In this document: piece after piece, positions 24,144 to 36,876 of the stretch
How the letters are laid out: every line of letters starts with the position of its first letter
Position numbering within the stretch: the stretch's first letter is position 1
NCBI GenBank assembly: GCA_000467715.1
Contig: AJFK01000465.1
Coordinates: 84,571 to 148,570, forward strand
DNA: 64,000 nt
DNA from: Hysterium pulicare CBS 123377
Taxonomy: Eukaryota; Ascomycota; Dothideomycetes; Hysteriales; Hysteriaceae
Direction: 5' to 3'
Notes under the pieces: model-generated
What the model saw: only the letters and a program-made list of their open reading frames with translations
Database searches by the model: none
What the model was told of the DNA's origin: nothing
Translations under genes and position numbers: made by a program

Positions 24144-27100
24144 GATGGCTGTACTGCTGTCTAGTCCCGTTCCTTGAGCCGATCTCCTACGAGTGATAAT
24201 TTGAAAAGTGCGTCAGCGTGCGTTTTTCACCAAGATTGGGTTGCCTTGCAACTAGAGATGACCAAGTACCGGCAAATATCCTGCTTTGGATCTCACGGCA
24301 CACTCAAATCTCCCTCATCGGATGAGGAAGCGATGGATGGTGAGATTGGAAGCTGTTAGCACGGAATACAATAGGAAGATGGAAGTTACAAAGGTGGACG
24401 AGGTGAAATGCAGTGACGTGCGGGCATCGCAAGTTCGCACTGAAGAACATTTTGGCGAATCGCGACACGTGATGCTCAAGGATGAGTCAGATCTTACCTA
24501 GTCGTTCAGACTTGGCGCCTGGCACGTGTCTGTGCCAAGGCTTAGTAATTCAAACGCACTGATGCCAGAAATGGCACCAGATTTGGCAACAAATCGAAGA
24601 TCACTACTTGTGCCAAATGTATAACTGTGAATTGGATTACTGATATATTAGAGCTACCAAGCAGTCGATGCTATCCCCGATCGCATGCTCTACCTTAGGG
24701 TTATACTCGGCTCAAGTCATGACGACTACACGCTTCCCATACCAAACTTTTGTGAGCACAATACTTCGAAGCCCTTGAATTGGTCCACAAGACGACGAAA
24801 AATACGCTTAAACTTCGGTATGCTGGTGCTTGTTGACTCCATCCCACATTTACGGCCCTTTTCGGGAGCAGGGCGACAGTTGCGGACGCTATCTAGATGT
24901 TTCGTGTGCTTCATGTCTGGTACGATAGCACACCTAGAGACTTTATACCTAAGCAGGTCGATGTTGTGTCGCAAGTCAAACTTTAGCTGCCGTGTGCGGG
25001 CATACTTCACGGCAACATCTGCCGCTCGACTCGGTTTCAACGGATCGTATAGCGTTGAGGGGATCCGGGTACCTAACCTAGCGCAGCCCTGGCACTGTGG
25101 TGGTCCAATGTTTATATTTAGTTTGATAGCGGAGCACGTCGCCGGCCCAATAAGGGTACAGCGACATGAGAAAGGAAATGGAACCGTTAGAGGTACTGTT
25201 GCACGAGGAGGTTGACGGAGATCTAGAGAAGGAATAGCACCACATACGACTCGTATCGATTATCCTGCCTTCCTGCAGGGCCGCAGGAACACGATTGCCG
25301 AAGAGCACGGCTACGCTACTGTGTGTATGGCGACGGAAGCGGACACCAGGGACGCGTGCAAGAGTACGAATACTCGGGGCTACGTTAGATAAGCGAGACA
25401 TATGATTTGGAGATCTGGAATCGATCCACCAACGAGCGTGGAAGGGCGTTGGGATGGTTGAACCAAAGGCAAGGACAAGTTCGCGCTGGAGAGAAGTGCG
25501 GAGACGTGGACGAGGGTCTGGCTAAGGCATAGTTGCGAGGTTAGGAGCGGGACCCGGTCCAAGCCAGTACCGATAGCACGGGTCCAACGGTTTGAACGCT
25601 TGGCACGTGCACTAAAAGGTTTGATGGATCACGGCGAAATGCGAATGTTCATGGCAGCCAGATAGGCTGCGTAATGCTCGATGCTGGGGTCCAGTTCGCG
25701 GCCAGAACGCTCTGCAAAGAGTGGGCAGTGCGTCATTGTCAGCCGCCCCCCGCGCTAGCGCCAGAAATGCGAAGCTCAAGCCCCGATCCCTCAGGGAGAC
25801 GTCGATTTATCGACTGCTTCGGTACGTACCTGCAAAAATCGTACGTTACCATTTCGAGGAGCACCCTCAATTGAGCGAGCGGCGTCGGCGGCTGCATGGC
25901 GTCGGCGGAGAGAAAGTCTGTCGGGACATGGCTGGTAGTACAAAGCTCAAGCTTTTGACATTCCACTAAGAACGGAGAGCATTCGAGTCCGAATGCGAGG
26001 GCTTTCCAGTGAATCTTCGCATCGAACCAACAAATCCAGAAAGATCAAGTGTCTGCAGGCGTCCAGCGTCAGCATGCTATAACTGAGGGGCGTTACCGAG
26101 CTTGCAGGAACCAGTGCAGGACCGGTGCAGGAGAAGGCAGCTGTGAACCCTTGTCCCAAGCGATCAGAAAGCTCTAGGCATGATACTGGATTGTGGTCGA
26201 TGCGGGGAAATGCTGATGAGCTGAAATGCTGGGACTGCGAAAAGCCAAAATCACCAGCATTGTGAGGCCGAATGGCACACTGTATATCCGACGGGAAACC
26301 ATCTGCTGAGCAATCTTATGCATCGTCCCTACTATCGTTGCGGCGATCCTACCAACGGTAAATGGGAGGTAAAAACCACCTTGAAGGGATCGTCATCTGC
26401 ATTGTAACGCTAAGGGCGCGGTAGGATATTCGGGGCAGTCGGGACGACATGTGGTGCTGCGTCTCATCTGAGGCTATGCACCAATGATGTGAGCTGGCTT
26501 AATGCTCTTCCATGAGAAAATTTGACCGCTTAACCCACTCATTAGATAATTGATATGGGATGAAGATGCTTTATGGGGGCAAGCGCACGAAAAAGCATCA
26601 AAGTAGGCATCGTAGTCACCACGAAGCGGCCTCAGCACTGAGGCGACGACTAAATGCAGCGGGATCCTTTGGGGCTGTCTGGTGGCCGCTTCTTGGGGCC
26701 GTCTATGATAGATTTGCGTTCCCAAAGGGCAGGAGGTCCGCAGATGGTGCAGCCGTTGCTTTTCTGGTGGACGCTCACCTTCCGGCGTACGCCAAACATG
26801 TCGAGCGAACTGATGCATGCAAGATTCCGCCGTCTTGTCTCCTAAAAAGTCTCCTGGAACAGCTCATCGGACGCAGGATCGGGAGTACTACCTACCAGGA
26901 ACAAAAACATTGAAGTTTCAGTAGCCCAGTCAGTCCTTGATACAGAAGGATCGTCCTGAAGGCGGCCAAATTGAATGCTGGCGAGGTTATTCATGGCCAA
27001 GGTCTTGCGCGCGAATGTTTACGAAAGAGGAGCTTGGCGACATCTGAGCAGAGGGATCTTGCTCCTCGAAAAAGTCGAATGCAGTAGCAAGACCAAACGG

Positions 27101-29064
27101 CAAGCTTCGAATGCAAATCTTTTCTGGCTCACTCGGCAACGAAATCCATCTGTGTGTAACTTCCGGGTGGGTTGTAATAATTGCTGCGAGGCAGTGCGGC
27201 AAGCCAGCTGCGACGAATACCGATCGGTCCGACTGATAAAGATCGATCTTTGCCTGGTTTGGTCGACTACCGTCCGCTTGGTCGGAAGGGTGCCTGGGTG
27301 ACTAGCAGCCTGTGCCAGCCACCGACCACATTGAGGGGATGGCACGGTGATTGTCAGGGTCTAGAACGTTGCTGCAAAAGTAGCTTCCGGAAGTTATAGT
27401 CGACGACTTCCACACGTCAGTGCCAGCACGCACTCGAAGGTGGACCCTGGCTTGCGTAGAGTCGTCGGAAAGGGTTCCTAGAATGCAAGGGAGATTCTGA
27501 CTACTCAAACTGGCAGAGAGACGCATTCTTACATAGTGGACGCCCAGCGTTCAAGCTGGTTGACTGCCCTGCGCACTGGCTGTAGCGTGATTGATTTGGC
27601 AATCCAGTACCAGACTCCTCATCCACTCCAACTGAGGATCGTTCCAAAGCAGTACACTGCGCACCCCCGCCGACATTTTGCGGAATAAACCGAGCAGGGC
27701 AATCCGACGCTGCCGTCCACAGAGCCGACTTCCCCGCCGTCGTTGGCTGTGGTTCGCTAGTAGGGCCGACCCTCTTCTGGCGCACTCGATGGTGTTTTGG
27801 TCGACCAAAGCTTTCGTTCCCAGCTTTTGAACCTGTCAGCAGTATGAACGTCGAGATTGGCCAAGCCTAGCTGTGCCCTCACAAGCGTATGTAAGGCTCT
27901 ACAGACAATATAGAGTTAAAAGCCCGAAATGCAAGGACGATCATATACAGGGTCTGAACCTGAGCCTATCGAACTCCTTCTTGCATTCTCGCCGACTAAG
28001 ACATCCTCTATTTTTTCACCTAAGAAATGATTGCTTTCATGTCGCCCCAAGCAGCGAATACGCCTTCAGGTATAGTAATCATCTTCACACTCGGCAGCTC
28101 AGTCACTGATGATTGTGTATTCCAGGCGTGCATTATTGGCAGAGCAACGTTGCTCTGCACGAGATGGCCGGTGCTTTACCTCAGGATGGGCTCGACGACA
28201 GGTTGCTACGACGTGGTTCGGATGCTTTGCTTGATTCGTTCAGTGTTCAAAGGTGAGGAGAAGTTCTTCATAATTTCCCCTGGACGTTGGATCCGCTCCA
28301 TGGCTCCTGGACGATAGACGAGACTTTTGTTGCCTGCGACTATCAACAACGGGAGATGGCGTATCGTAAGCTGATGGAGTCAAACGCAAAATGTGATCGA
28401 ATCGAATCTTGCGGCGCCCACCAGTGTGTTTCTGGATCTGTTTCATGTATGGCATCGATCTCCCATGGAATCAAATGTAATGCAGGACCGAACCCATATA
28501 ATCTCGATCATGAAAGGACCAACGACAGTGATATGTGTCGACTGCTCTGAGCTGCATCTGGTCCAGTCCTCATCGGTAGTTCGGATTCGACCAATCTGAG
28601 AATATCGTCTCCTTCACTCCCGAGCTATCAGAATCCAAGTGGAACAGCTCGCAATGACTCTTCCCTTGTGCGACAGAATCATTGCACTTCGACGTCGATT
28701 CCCTGTCGTGCGGCAATTTCTTTTTGATCTTCATCGCAACTACCTCAGCTTTCGGCGCTCTGCAGAAACTACCCCAAGCGACGATCGCACAGGAAGCCCG
28801 TAGCAAGCCATTAGCGCTTTGGAGACACGAGGACGGGCCGAATGGATCGATCAGCAACATAGTGAACATCGGATGAATCAGATTTGATGACTTCCGCGAG
28901 ACGACAACACAGAGATTTTCCTATTGCAGTGCTTGAGAGCTTGCGTCAGCTAGAGTATTCGAGGATGGTGTTGACAAACTTGCAGCAGTGGCTCCCCTAA
29001 AAGTGTGTGGGATCAAGATAATGCGGCACCTCATCTTGACCCATCGCAAATATCCACGACAGTC
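24144..29064. other. 4.9-kb gene-poor region
   Basis: No gene could be supported in any frame. The longest ORF (24685-25215, 176 codons) overlaps a 104-codon ORF on the other strand and has no motif. Composition is not obviously AT-rich, so this is not a typical RIP-decayed element. Non-coding transcripts, a decayed gene too old to read, or a spacer are all possible. Confidence 0.45.
24520..24615. promoter_or_regulatory. Cluster of TGGCA/TGCCA half-sites
   Basis: Six copies of TGGCA or its complement TGCCA fall within about 96 bp (at 24520, 24533, 24563, 24572, 24584 and 24611). They include TGGCAC...GTGCCA arranged as an inverted pair at 24520-24537. The patch lies about 400 bp upstream of the PRP4 start. 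Binding by a factor is inference only. Confidence 0.3.
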
Positions 29065-30615
29065 ATGCGGCCGACTTCGACGAACACGAATCCCAATAAC
29101 CAAAAGGCTCCACTTGCCCCAAAACAAGGCTTGATTGGTTCCCTTGATAATTCGAAGCCACAGCACCAGTCACCAATATCTGGCACCTATGCACTTCGCA
29201 CCCCACGGGGGAAGATAACATCAATAGCTTGCGAGAGTTGTCGAAAGCGGAAATCCAAGGTTTGTTTAAATACGTTGGCATTCAAAGCAGAAGGATAGTT
29301 ATCTGACGATCATGTGTTAGTGTGATGGTGTCAGGCCGAAATGTAATACTTGCCAGGCGAAGAATCTCTCATGTATCTACGACGTTGCCGAAGACGGTAA
29401 AACCACGACCCAACTGCGGGCTCATGTCCGACGACTTGCAAAAGAACTCGACGATATGAAATCGATTGTGCCCCTACTAGCTGGAGCACCGGATAGAACC
29501 ACTGCGAAGAATTGGGCGAAAGAATTGGAAAGGAATGGCTTTGCCCATCATACAGCTGAAGAAATAAAAAAGGCTCTCCAGGTTCGTGTCGCCAGTGGTG
29601 AAGGAAGCCATCCCGCTTTTGCTAAAAGATATATAGGATACGTCCTCATCTGAGCATGAACCTATGATAGATACGCCCGTGACTGACACTTTCCCGTCGT
29701 CCTTGCACAGCTTTGCAACGACTTCGTCGTATGACGGCTCATCGCAGGGCCCCAGGTAAGATGAGTCTATTGATGGCTGAAGAAGCTTGGGCTGACGCGC
29801 TGAATAGTAGTCGAGAACACAGTCAACCTGCTATCAGTTTCCAGGCGGACGGCGCTTTAGGAACAGTAGCACCATATCAGTTCAATGAACCCGATGAACT
29901 AAATAAATTCAGCTTTGACTGCGCATTCTACCGAAGGACTAGACGAGAAATGTTAGCGAATGGATGGGACGAAATACAAATATTTGGAAGGAGTGATATA
30001 GATGTTGACTCCGTACTGTTGGGTTGCTCGGACCCTCAAGATAGTCAAACTGTGCCGGTGTGGGCGTCACGGACGGTAGGCAAGCTCCTCGTTGGCTTGT
30101 CCTTGCCAGTCCGGTTGGCATCAACATTCCTTCTAAGTAAGATGATGAAGGCAGGTTCTCTATATACCATCTGAATTGCACTGATACTAATCTGATTCCA
30201 GTGGCTCATATGGCCAAGCGTCGAAAACATGAATAACATGCCGGAATGGTTGATGCCGCTGGCACGGCAAGACTGTACTCCATATGATCTCTTAGTCGAC
30301 CTTCTTCCATGGTAAGTTTTGATGTCATTTATCTTACGCGATTATACTGACCTAATAAGGCCTCAATTACGTCAGCACCTTTACCAACATCCTGGGGAAT
30401 ATGTAGTCGGTGCCTTCGTGGGATTCGTACAACTGAGCTGGCCTTATGCCGATGAAGACTGCCATTATTGGGACATTGAATCCGGCTGTACACGTCTGAC
30501 CCCTCTATTTGAATCTCACATTAGCGACCTGAACAGTTGGATATTAGACGCCAAAGCTTTGGAACTTATGCCGCAACTAGAGGGAGTAGTGCCGGTGAAG
30601 CTGCGTGATGATTGA
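29065..30615 (+). CDS. Zn(II)2Cys6 transcription regulator with DUF3425-like C-terminus
   Basis: Six exons: 29065-29259, 29321-29581, 29637-29755, 29808-30150, 30202-30311 and 30360-30615, giving 427 residues. The binuclear zinc cluster spans the first intron: Cys56, Cys59, Cys66, Cys73, Cys76 and Cys83, with basic KRKSK between. A short coiled linker (AHVRRLAKELDDMKS) follows. The end carries a DUF3425-type pattern, IWPSVENMNNMPEWL then VDLLPWPQLR, split by introns 4 and 5. Intron 4 appears to use a GC donor (AAG|GCAGGT), because only this keeps the MMK-WLIWPS join in frame. Intron 2's donor is consensus-poor (CAG|GTTCGT) but phase-consistent. The acceptor of intron 3 could be 3 nt further on. 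It should be a nuclear DNA-binding regulator; its targets are unknown. Confidence 0.8.
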
Positions 30616-33258
30616 TGGGTTGAAAGGAGATTAGCTTAATTCTTGAACTGGACCATTGGTTGTAAATTATTATTATGGGAATATTATGGGAATATTATGG
30701 GAATCTGGAGTAAAAGGAAAAGAAGGAAGAGGTTTCAAGGCAGCTTGAGCTTATGCAAACATAATAATAACCTGACATGGCCGCAAGATGTAAGAATTGT
30801 ATCATGATGATCACATAGCTTCGTTCACGCCCGAAGTTTTTGAAAGGCCCGGGAGCAGCATCAATTTGTACCCAGACAAGCAGTGGCCAAGCCTGAAGCC
30901 TGTACGGTCCCGACGCCATCGGCCAGTTAGGCTCTACGATAGGTATTTATTTTGCGAGTCCTACCTTACATACCCAAGTGCAGAACGCATAGCTGCCGCT
31001 AGACGCGGCAAGCCCATGTCACATCCGGCCTACGAAACCCGGCACTCCTCGGGCCGAACTCTCCTGAACGAAGGGCTCCCGACCCGAATTAGTTCATGAA
31101 TCACATCAACCACTTCATACCGAAGAGTTAAAGAGCTTCCTTACATAAACATAGTGCAGGTCCCTTGGAAATACTGACTTCCATACCGGTCTTGTCATCC
31201 AACAGTACTGCCCACAACGGCAGCCCTGCGTCCCGTCTCATATCCATGGAAGGAGGAATTTTCCTATCACGGCATTGCCAATCGAACCCTTCTCCACAAT
31301 CTACCATGACACCACATAGGAGTAACACTTCAAAGCAAGTTTTCTGTCCTTTCCTCACCGTCCAGACTTCCACCGGTCGACTCTGCACCCTATCACTCCC
31401 GAGGCCCATAACCTGCTTTTCGCCGAACTATGTGCTTATTTATGCTTTAGCCAATCGCTCACCTTCCCCAAAAGTGCAAAATTGGTTGATGTTGGAGATT
31501 AGAAGAATGCCCAACACAAACCGTGCCCAAATCGAAGCTAAGCCGAGAACAGTAATATCTCGACGGCATCTCCGCGGAGACCTAGAGATTTGGGCTCCTT
31601 TGCAAAATACGAGTAACTGGTAAAGAAATATGGTGTCCATTCTCCCCAGCCTAGTCCTATCAGAATCTAACAATATTATATCGTGATTGTAATCTTTGGC
31701 CATGAGTTTCGCGGCACGACGGCACAAGTTTGACACTTCGGGACTAGCATCAGGCTCTTATGCCAGATTTCTGGTATCCATCACCAGGCTAATGCACTCC
31801 ATTCCTGTTTGGTCCTAGGATTAACGTCGATCTACGATCAACGAAGCTATCTTTAGACTCCGATCTAAAAAGACAACAGAGTCCTATCCCCTATACTCAC
31901 TACCATGCGGATTAAATAGAGTTTCTGGACTATTTTCTATGAGAAAGAGAACGAACATTCGATATGCACAGTCGCCCGAGCGAATCCGAAAATGCAAAAG
32001 GTTACACAACTCTGCAGCCACGGCACAAGCTACTGTGCCATGCAGCTAACAATTTCTGATCCGGGGGAGGATGGAAAGCGACTGTGTATCGAGATGATCC
32101 TGCCTACACATAGAACTTCCAAATCGGTTAGGTGTATAGCTGTCACCTCCTTTACAGATCTTCTCTCCGCTGACTCGTTAGACAGCCCACCCATCATGCG
32201 GCCAACACAACACGCAGCTCCCCACATCTCTTCATCATTCCACACTGCCAAATCAACAATAAGATCCTAGAAGATCACTCATCTTCCATACTCCAAAAAT
32301 CCTGCTCTCACCCACATTCCCTGCGTTCAGCCACGCCAATCCTTCCGTGTAACACACGCATCCAACGCACACTGACGCAAGGGTTCTCCCTCGTCCGGTG
32401 AGCAAAACATTCCAGCGTTACATGTGGCTGCAGATTCGGAACAATGAACTACGAAGAAGCCAGATGCCGCTTTGCCGTTTGTTGGCAAGCATTTGTTCGC
32501 TGTACGAACGCTTCGCCGTGTACAGCAGCAGCTAAACCCCGACTGGACACGAGCTCTAACGCCGTCGATGATGCAATATATTTTGCGTCTGACCGGATAT
32601 ACAAAAGTCTAATTCCACCTCTACAACTAAAGAAGACCCAGTTCCCATCAGCGCTTTTAATGATTAAGCCTGAACAGTATTCTTTTATCCCTCTGTAAGG
32701 ATCTGTACGCTTAGAGCAGGAGAATGGCCACTGCAATCTTGAAGTCGATCTGTCCGGTCAGGTTTAACACAATATGGAGTGTAAGGGGTTGAGTCCTCTG
32801 GCTATTAAGAAGTACCCCTTCCCTTTCCAACTACTCACCTCCTCGCATTCCCCTACCCAACCTCAAATCATAATCAGAAGATGTTTTTGAAATACGACAA
32901 AAAGTATGATACCGAGAGGAAATGAATGTTATCGTGGGTGATTATACTTATACCTACTGTACAAGAACCAATAAAAAGAGAATCCGATCAAGTCCGACCG
33001 TCGCTGCCCACCCGAAGATGCAAAACCACAACGCCACTTTGCACATGCCATGCAAACATAAACCCCCAGGAGTGCCTGCTCCCCACACCCCAGGAACGCG
33101 CATCAAGCCACCAATGATCCGAATCTCATCTCAACTCAAGAAGTAGAACACAATCAATCCTCGTCGCCCTCATCATTGTAAAAGCATACCTGAACCATAC
33201 ACATACATAAGTCGCCCCATCATTCTTATGAGCACATACGAACGATCCCAACTCCATA
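30616..33258. other. 2.6-kb stretch without a supported gene
   Basis: Holds the 3' flanks of the regulator and of the Pmp3-domain gene, which converge. ORFs at 30797-31099, 31165-31623 and minus 31440-31736 overlap and have no recognisable domain. Apart from the short tandem repeat at 30671-30703 nothing stands out. Confidence 0.45.
30671..30703 (+). repeat. Three perfect 11-bp tandem repeats
   Basis: The unit TATTATGGGAA is repeated three times without mismatch, about 60 bp downstream of the regulator's stop codon, so probably in its 3' UTR. Confidence 0.9.
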
Positions 33259-35752
33259 CTACCCAGTAACCCGTCTCACCCAAAGCGCACTCTCCATCCC
33301 CCTCGGATCATCTCTCTCCCTCTTCCTCCACGCCCGATGCAACTTCAACCCCGTATCATGCTCTTCCCTCGCAATATCCGCCAGTTCATCCTCGAACTCC
33401 CTAATCCTCCTTTCGCGCTCTCTCATCTTTCTGAAATCCGTCACGAGCGGATTCGCCGGTGCTTGCGTGTTCAAGTCACGCAGCAAGCGGCCCACGTTCG
33501 AGCGGCGCAGTCGTAGGTCGTCCATCTGTGCTTCGAGTGTTGCGACGTGGTCTTTGCTGTCAACTTCGGGAGGCGGTCGTGGGAGCGCTTTCTCCATTTT
33601 ACCGAAAGTCGAGGTGCGTGCGGAGGGAGAGGGAGAAGGGGTGAGTTCTGAGGGTCGAGGGATTGGTTTGCGGGTTGTGGGTGATGGGGTACTGGAATCG
33701 ACCTGGGGGACTGGACGACGGCGACTGAGAAGGGAGGCGGCGGCTGTGGCAGCGGCGGATATCGGTTGGTATAATGCGCTTGTTGCGGTAGGCATTGGCG
33801 GTGGTGGTGAAGGTGGTGGGCTGTGTTGGTATGTAGTGTTTGTTGCATAGGTCGTCCAACTGAACCGGCTGGTCGGGCCTTTTTCGTCCTTATTGAAGTC
33901 CGACGTCGCGGTGCTATCGACAGATTTTCGCTTTATCTTGTGTTGAGAAGGGCTAGCATTGCCATATTGTTGTAGCGCTGCATGGAACTTTGAAACGCCT
34001 TGGCTAGCGTTGGCTGGTACCTGGTTTTGGTTCTGGACCGGTGCGTTGGGGGTTATAGGGCTAGGATAAGAAGTTTTCTGGCTATTTGGCGAGGTAGGAG
34101 AAGCAATGCCTCGTGGAGGGCTATTCCGGCCGACTTTGAGGGGAGGTGTAGGTTTGATGGGGTCTTCATGCAGGTCCGCTTCGGATGAGACCGATGATGT
34201 CTCAACCTCCATTGGCAGCCTCCTCACAGTCACCGCAGCCGAGGAGGGTGTACTTCGACCAGAATCATTCTTCTCTGGGCTGGGGCCCCGATAGTTTCTT
34301 GCAGGAATATACAGTGGCTGTTTCGAAGGCTTATCGGCAAGAGGTTGCACAAGTGTTGTGCGTCCACTTGCACCTCTCCACGGCTCTCGCGGTTTCGTGT
34401 CAACGGTCAACGGTTTCGGATTGAGTCGCCCTGCGTGCTCCGCAGGTACGTTCTTTCGTTGTCCTCCGCTTATTGAAACTTCGTATCCCATGGCTCGTTT
34501 GTCAGAATGTAAAGAAGAAAAGGGCACGTTCGAGTAGGCTCTAGGATTGACCTGGCTTGGCTTCCCAGTGTTACTTGTGGTAGGCTCACCGGAGTAGACA
34601 TCCCATCGTGTTGTGCTCGAGGGTGAATTTTTCCCTTGCGCGCTAACCCCAATTGACCCTTTGTCTTGTGGTCGGCCTGGTGGAGATTTTCGGAGCACGG
34701 GAATGTGGCTGCCACCTCTGTTTCCTACCCTGGCACGGCCGGAGCCATCCTTACCCTCATCCACAGGAGATACATCTCGACTGGTGGGGAGCATTTGCGG
34801 TGGAGCACCGGTTTCCGGGGAGCTGGGTGGTGAAACATCTGTATAGTCAGAAGAAATGGCTGGCGGACTCCCGGGCCAGTTATGCCTCATATCAGGCGAG
34901 GGTTGAGAGTAAACGGAAGAGGCAGTAGGTGCATTTGAGACACGGTTATCGCGTTGATTATCGTAAGGGGCCAGTGCGTTGCTAGAACAGTCAGTACATG
35001 CACAGGCGGACTAACGAAAAAAAAATGAAGCCGACTTACGAAGGCAATGGCGGGAGTCGTGATGAAGACTCAGTAGGGCTTGTATGCTGAGAGTGCGCGG
35101 TTTGCTGATAAGTGGGGCTATTGAGATCTGAGATATTGGACATTCGTCCGAGAACTTTTTCGTCGTAGGTGGTCTCGATTAGAATCGGATTGCCAATCTG
35201 CTTCTCTTTTTCGCGTGTATGTCCCTGCAGTCGTTTCCACATGTTTGAATCTGCCGGAGTGAAGCTCAGTCCTATAGTAGCGGGAGTTAGCATCGCTTCA
35301 TCATTGTGCTGCACATCAGCAATACCAATACAAATTGTACACAACGAGCAGATTCGACTTAGACATAGCTACAATGTCGCAGGTGGATTAGGATCCTTGA
35401 AAGGGTCTGGGTTGGGTGCCTCCTGCTTCGTAGTCGTCGGAAGAATGATAGGGCCAGCGGTTGATGTCTGCGGTTGCTGCCCAGCAGCAGCCTTTTCGCG
35501 CAGGATAGAGCGTATTGGCCGAGAAACTGCTCTGTGGCTCTTCGATCGGCACACATAGATGATGCTGTGGATGACGGCAAAGGGAATGAGGAGCAGTGTA
35601 ATACAAAGAAGGAAATTGAGGTAAACCGCAAACACGGACCCGCCGTCCAGATAGATTGCAAGCGGAGGGCAGAAAAAGGAAAGGATAATGAGCCAGAGTT
35701 TGGTCGGTCCAGTTGAAGGCGGGAGAGATACTGTTAGACGCGGCGAAGTCAT
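33259..35752 (-). CDS. Pmp3/UPF0057-domain membrane protein with long disordered tail
   Basis: My model has three exons, 35752-35373, 35264-35040 and 34981-33259, for 775 residues. Residues about 18-67 are a clear two-helix Pmp3/UPF0057 domain (FFCPPLAIYLDGG, then LNFLLCITLLLIPFAVIHSI), known from small plasma-membrane proteolipids that affect membrane potential and salt tolerance. The rest is Pro/Ser-rich, with a charged coiled-coil near the end (DFRKMRERERRIREFEDELADI). Exons 2 and 3 join cleanly (TC|C). The first junction (donor GTAGCT, acceptor CTGAG, 108 bp, with a GCTAAC branch-like site) is my least certain choice. The alternative is two genes: a 127-residue Pmp3 protein ending at 35369 and a second gene starting at an ATG near 35290. 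A spacing that tight argues against two genes. Confidence 0.65.
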
Positions 35753-36876
35753 TGTATCCTGGGCCGGAATGATATTGCGTAATGCAGAGAATGTCCAGTA
35801 GTTTTAGGCGATAGGAATGATCGTGACGAAAGAATAAGAGGAAGTCCGGACAGCGGGTGACGAGTGGCAGATGGCGAGGAATAATGGCAGAGTGAAGGAT
35901 AACAAAAAAGGTGAAATGGAGCATAAGAGAATTCATGCTTACCAGAAGTAAAGGAAACAGCAACGTGGTGCACCGTCTCGTTGTCGCTGCTAATCACAGT
36001 GTACGGAAGGATGGACTTTGACGGAAAGGAAAGTAAATCGCAAGGAGTGGCGAGATGGAGTCGCAAAAGGCAGAGAGTAGCACAAGAGTTGAAGATGCGC
36101 CTGCTGCACTCTGAGGAAAGACAGGGGCCCTGTTTTGAGGCGCAGCAGTTGATGTTTCTTTGTGTTCTGGAGCTGGGGAGCCTCGAGCTGAAGGTCGGGA
36201 GTCTTACACAGCGACCTTAACGGTTCGTTCGAAGCAGAGGAATGTTTTCAGGGATAGGAAGCTCAACCGACCTGTTCTCCAATTAGAGCCGGCAAAGGTG
36301 TCCCGAAATAACTCGTTTGTTGCGCGGTTTCAAGCAGAAGCCCAGCGTTTCACAATTACTCGAGGCGCGTGGCGCGTTGGCCAACACCGCAGCCAAAACT
36401 ATTTTATAACTGTGTCGGCCACAGAAACATACATGTGAAATAGAGCTGAGGCGCTGGCGATTAGTGGTGATTCCTAGCTGAAAGAATTTCTCGTCCTGAG
36501 ATGTGAGAATCAAGACGGACTTGAGTGAGCTCTAGGCGCATGAACTGCACGCCAGTTCGGTGCCGTACAACACCCCTTCACTCATACCGGCAATGCACAA
36601 ATCATTTCGGGGAACTCTCGTATGCAGGGCACAAGACAAGTGTGGCACATAGTGAATGTGAGTATGACTAAGAATGTGAAGTGTGAGCTCGGAGTTGAGT
36701 TCTTCGGACAGTCCAAAATGGTAATCTTCTAGAAGCATAACGAATCCCGTCATCGTCCGCGCCATTCCTCGGTTCTGGTACGTATTGTACATAGAATAAG
36801 CCACCCCACCGCCAGTCGAGTGACCACTTCTCATAGTCCTTCTCACTGCAGCTCAAACTATCTATCGACCTCTAAA
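35753..36876. other. Divergent upstream region, no gene seen
   Basis: Lies between two start codons pointing away from each other (Pmp3-domain gene and Dap1 gene). Minus-strand ORFs at 35388-36066 are other-frame readings of the Pmp3 exon or its leader. The 104-codon ORF at 36532-36846 has no motif. Confidence 0.5.

Noticed and set aside
24685-25215. 176-codon ORF in the gene desert
   Set aside because: No motif, atypical composition, and it overlaps another ORF on the opposite strand.
31165-31623. 152-codon + strand ORF
   Set aside because: No domain, no supporting splice structure, and a competing ORF lies on the other strand.
35388-35963. 191-codon minus-strand ORF
   Set aside because: Other-frame reading of the Pmp3 exon and its upstream region.
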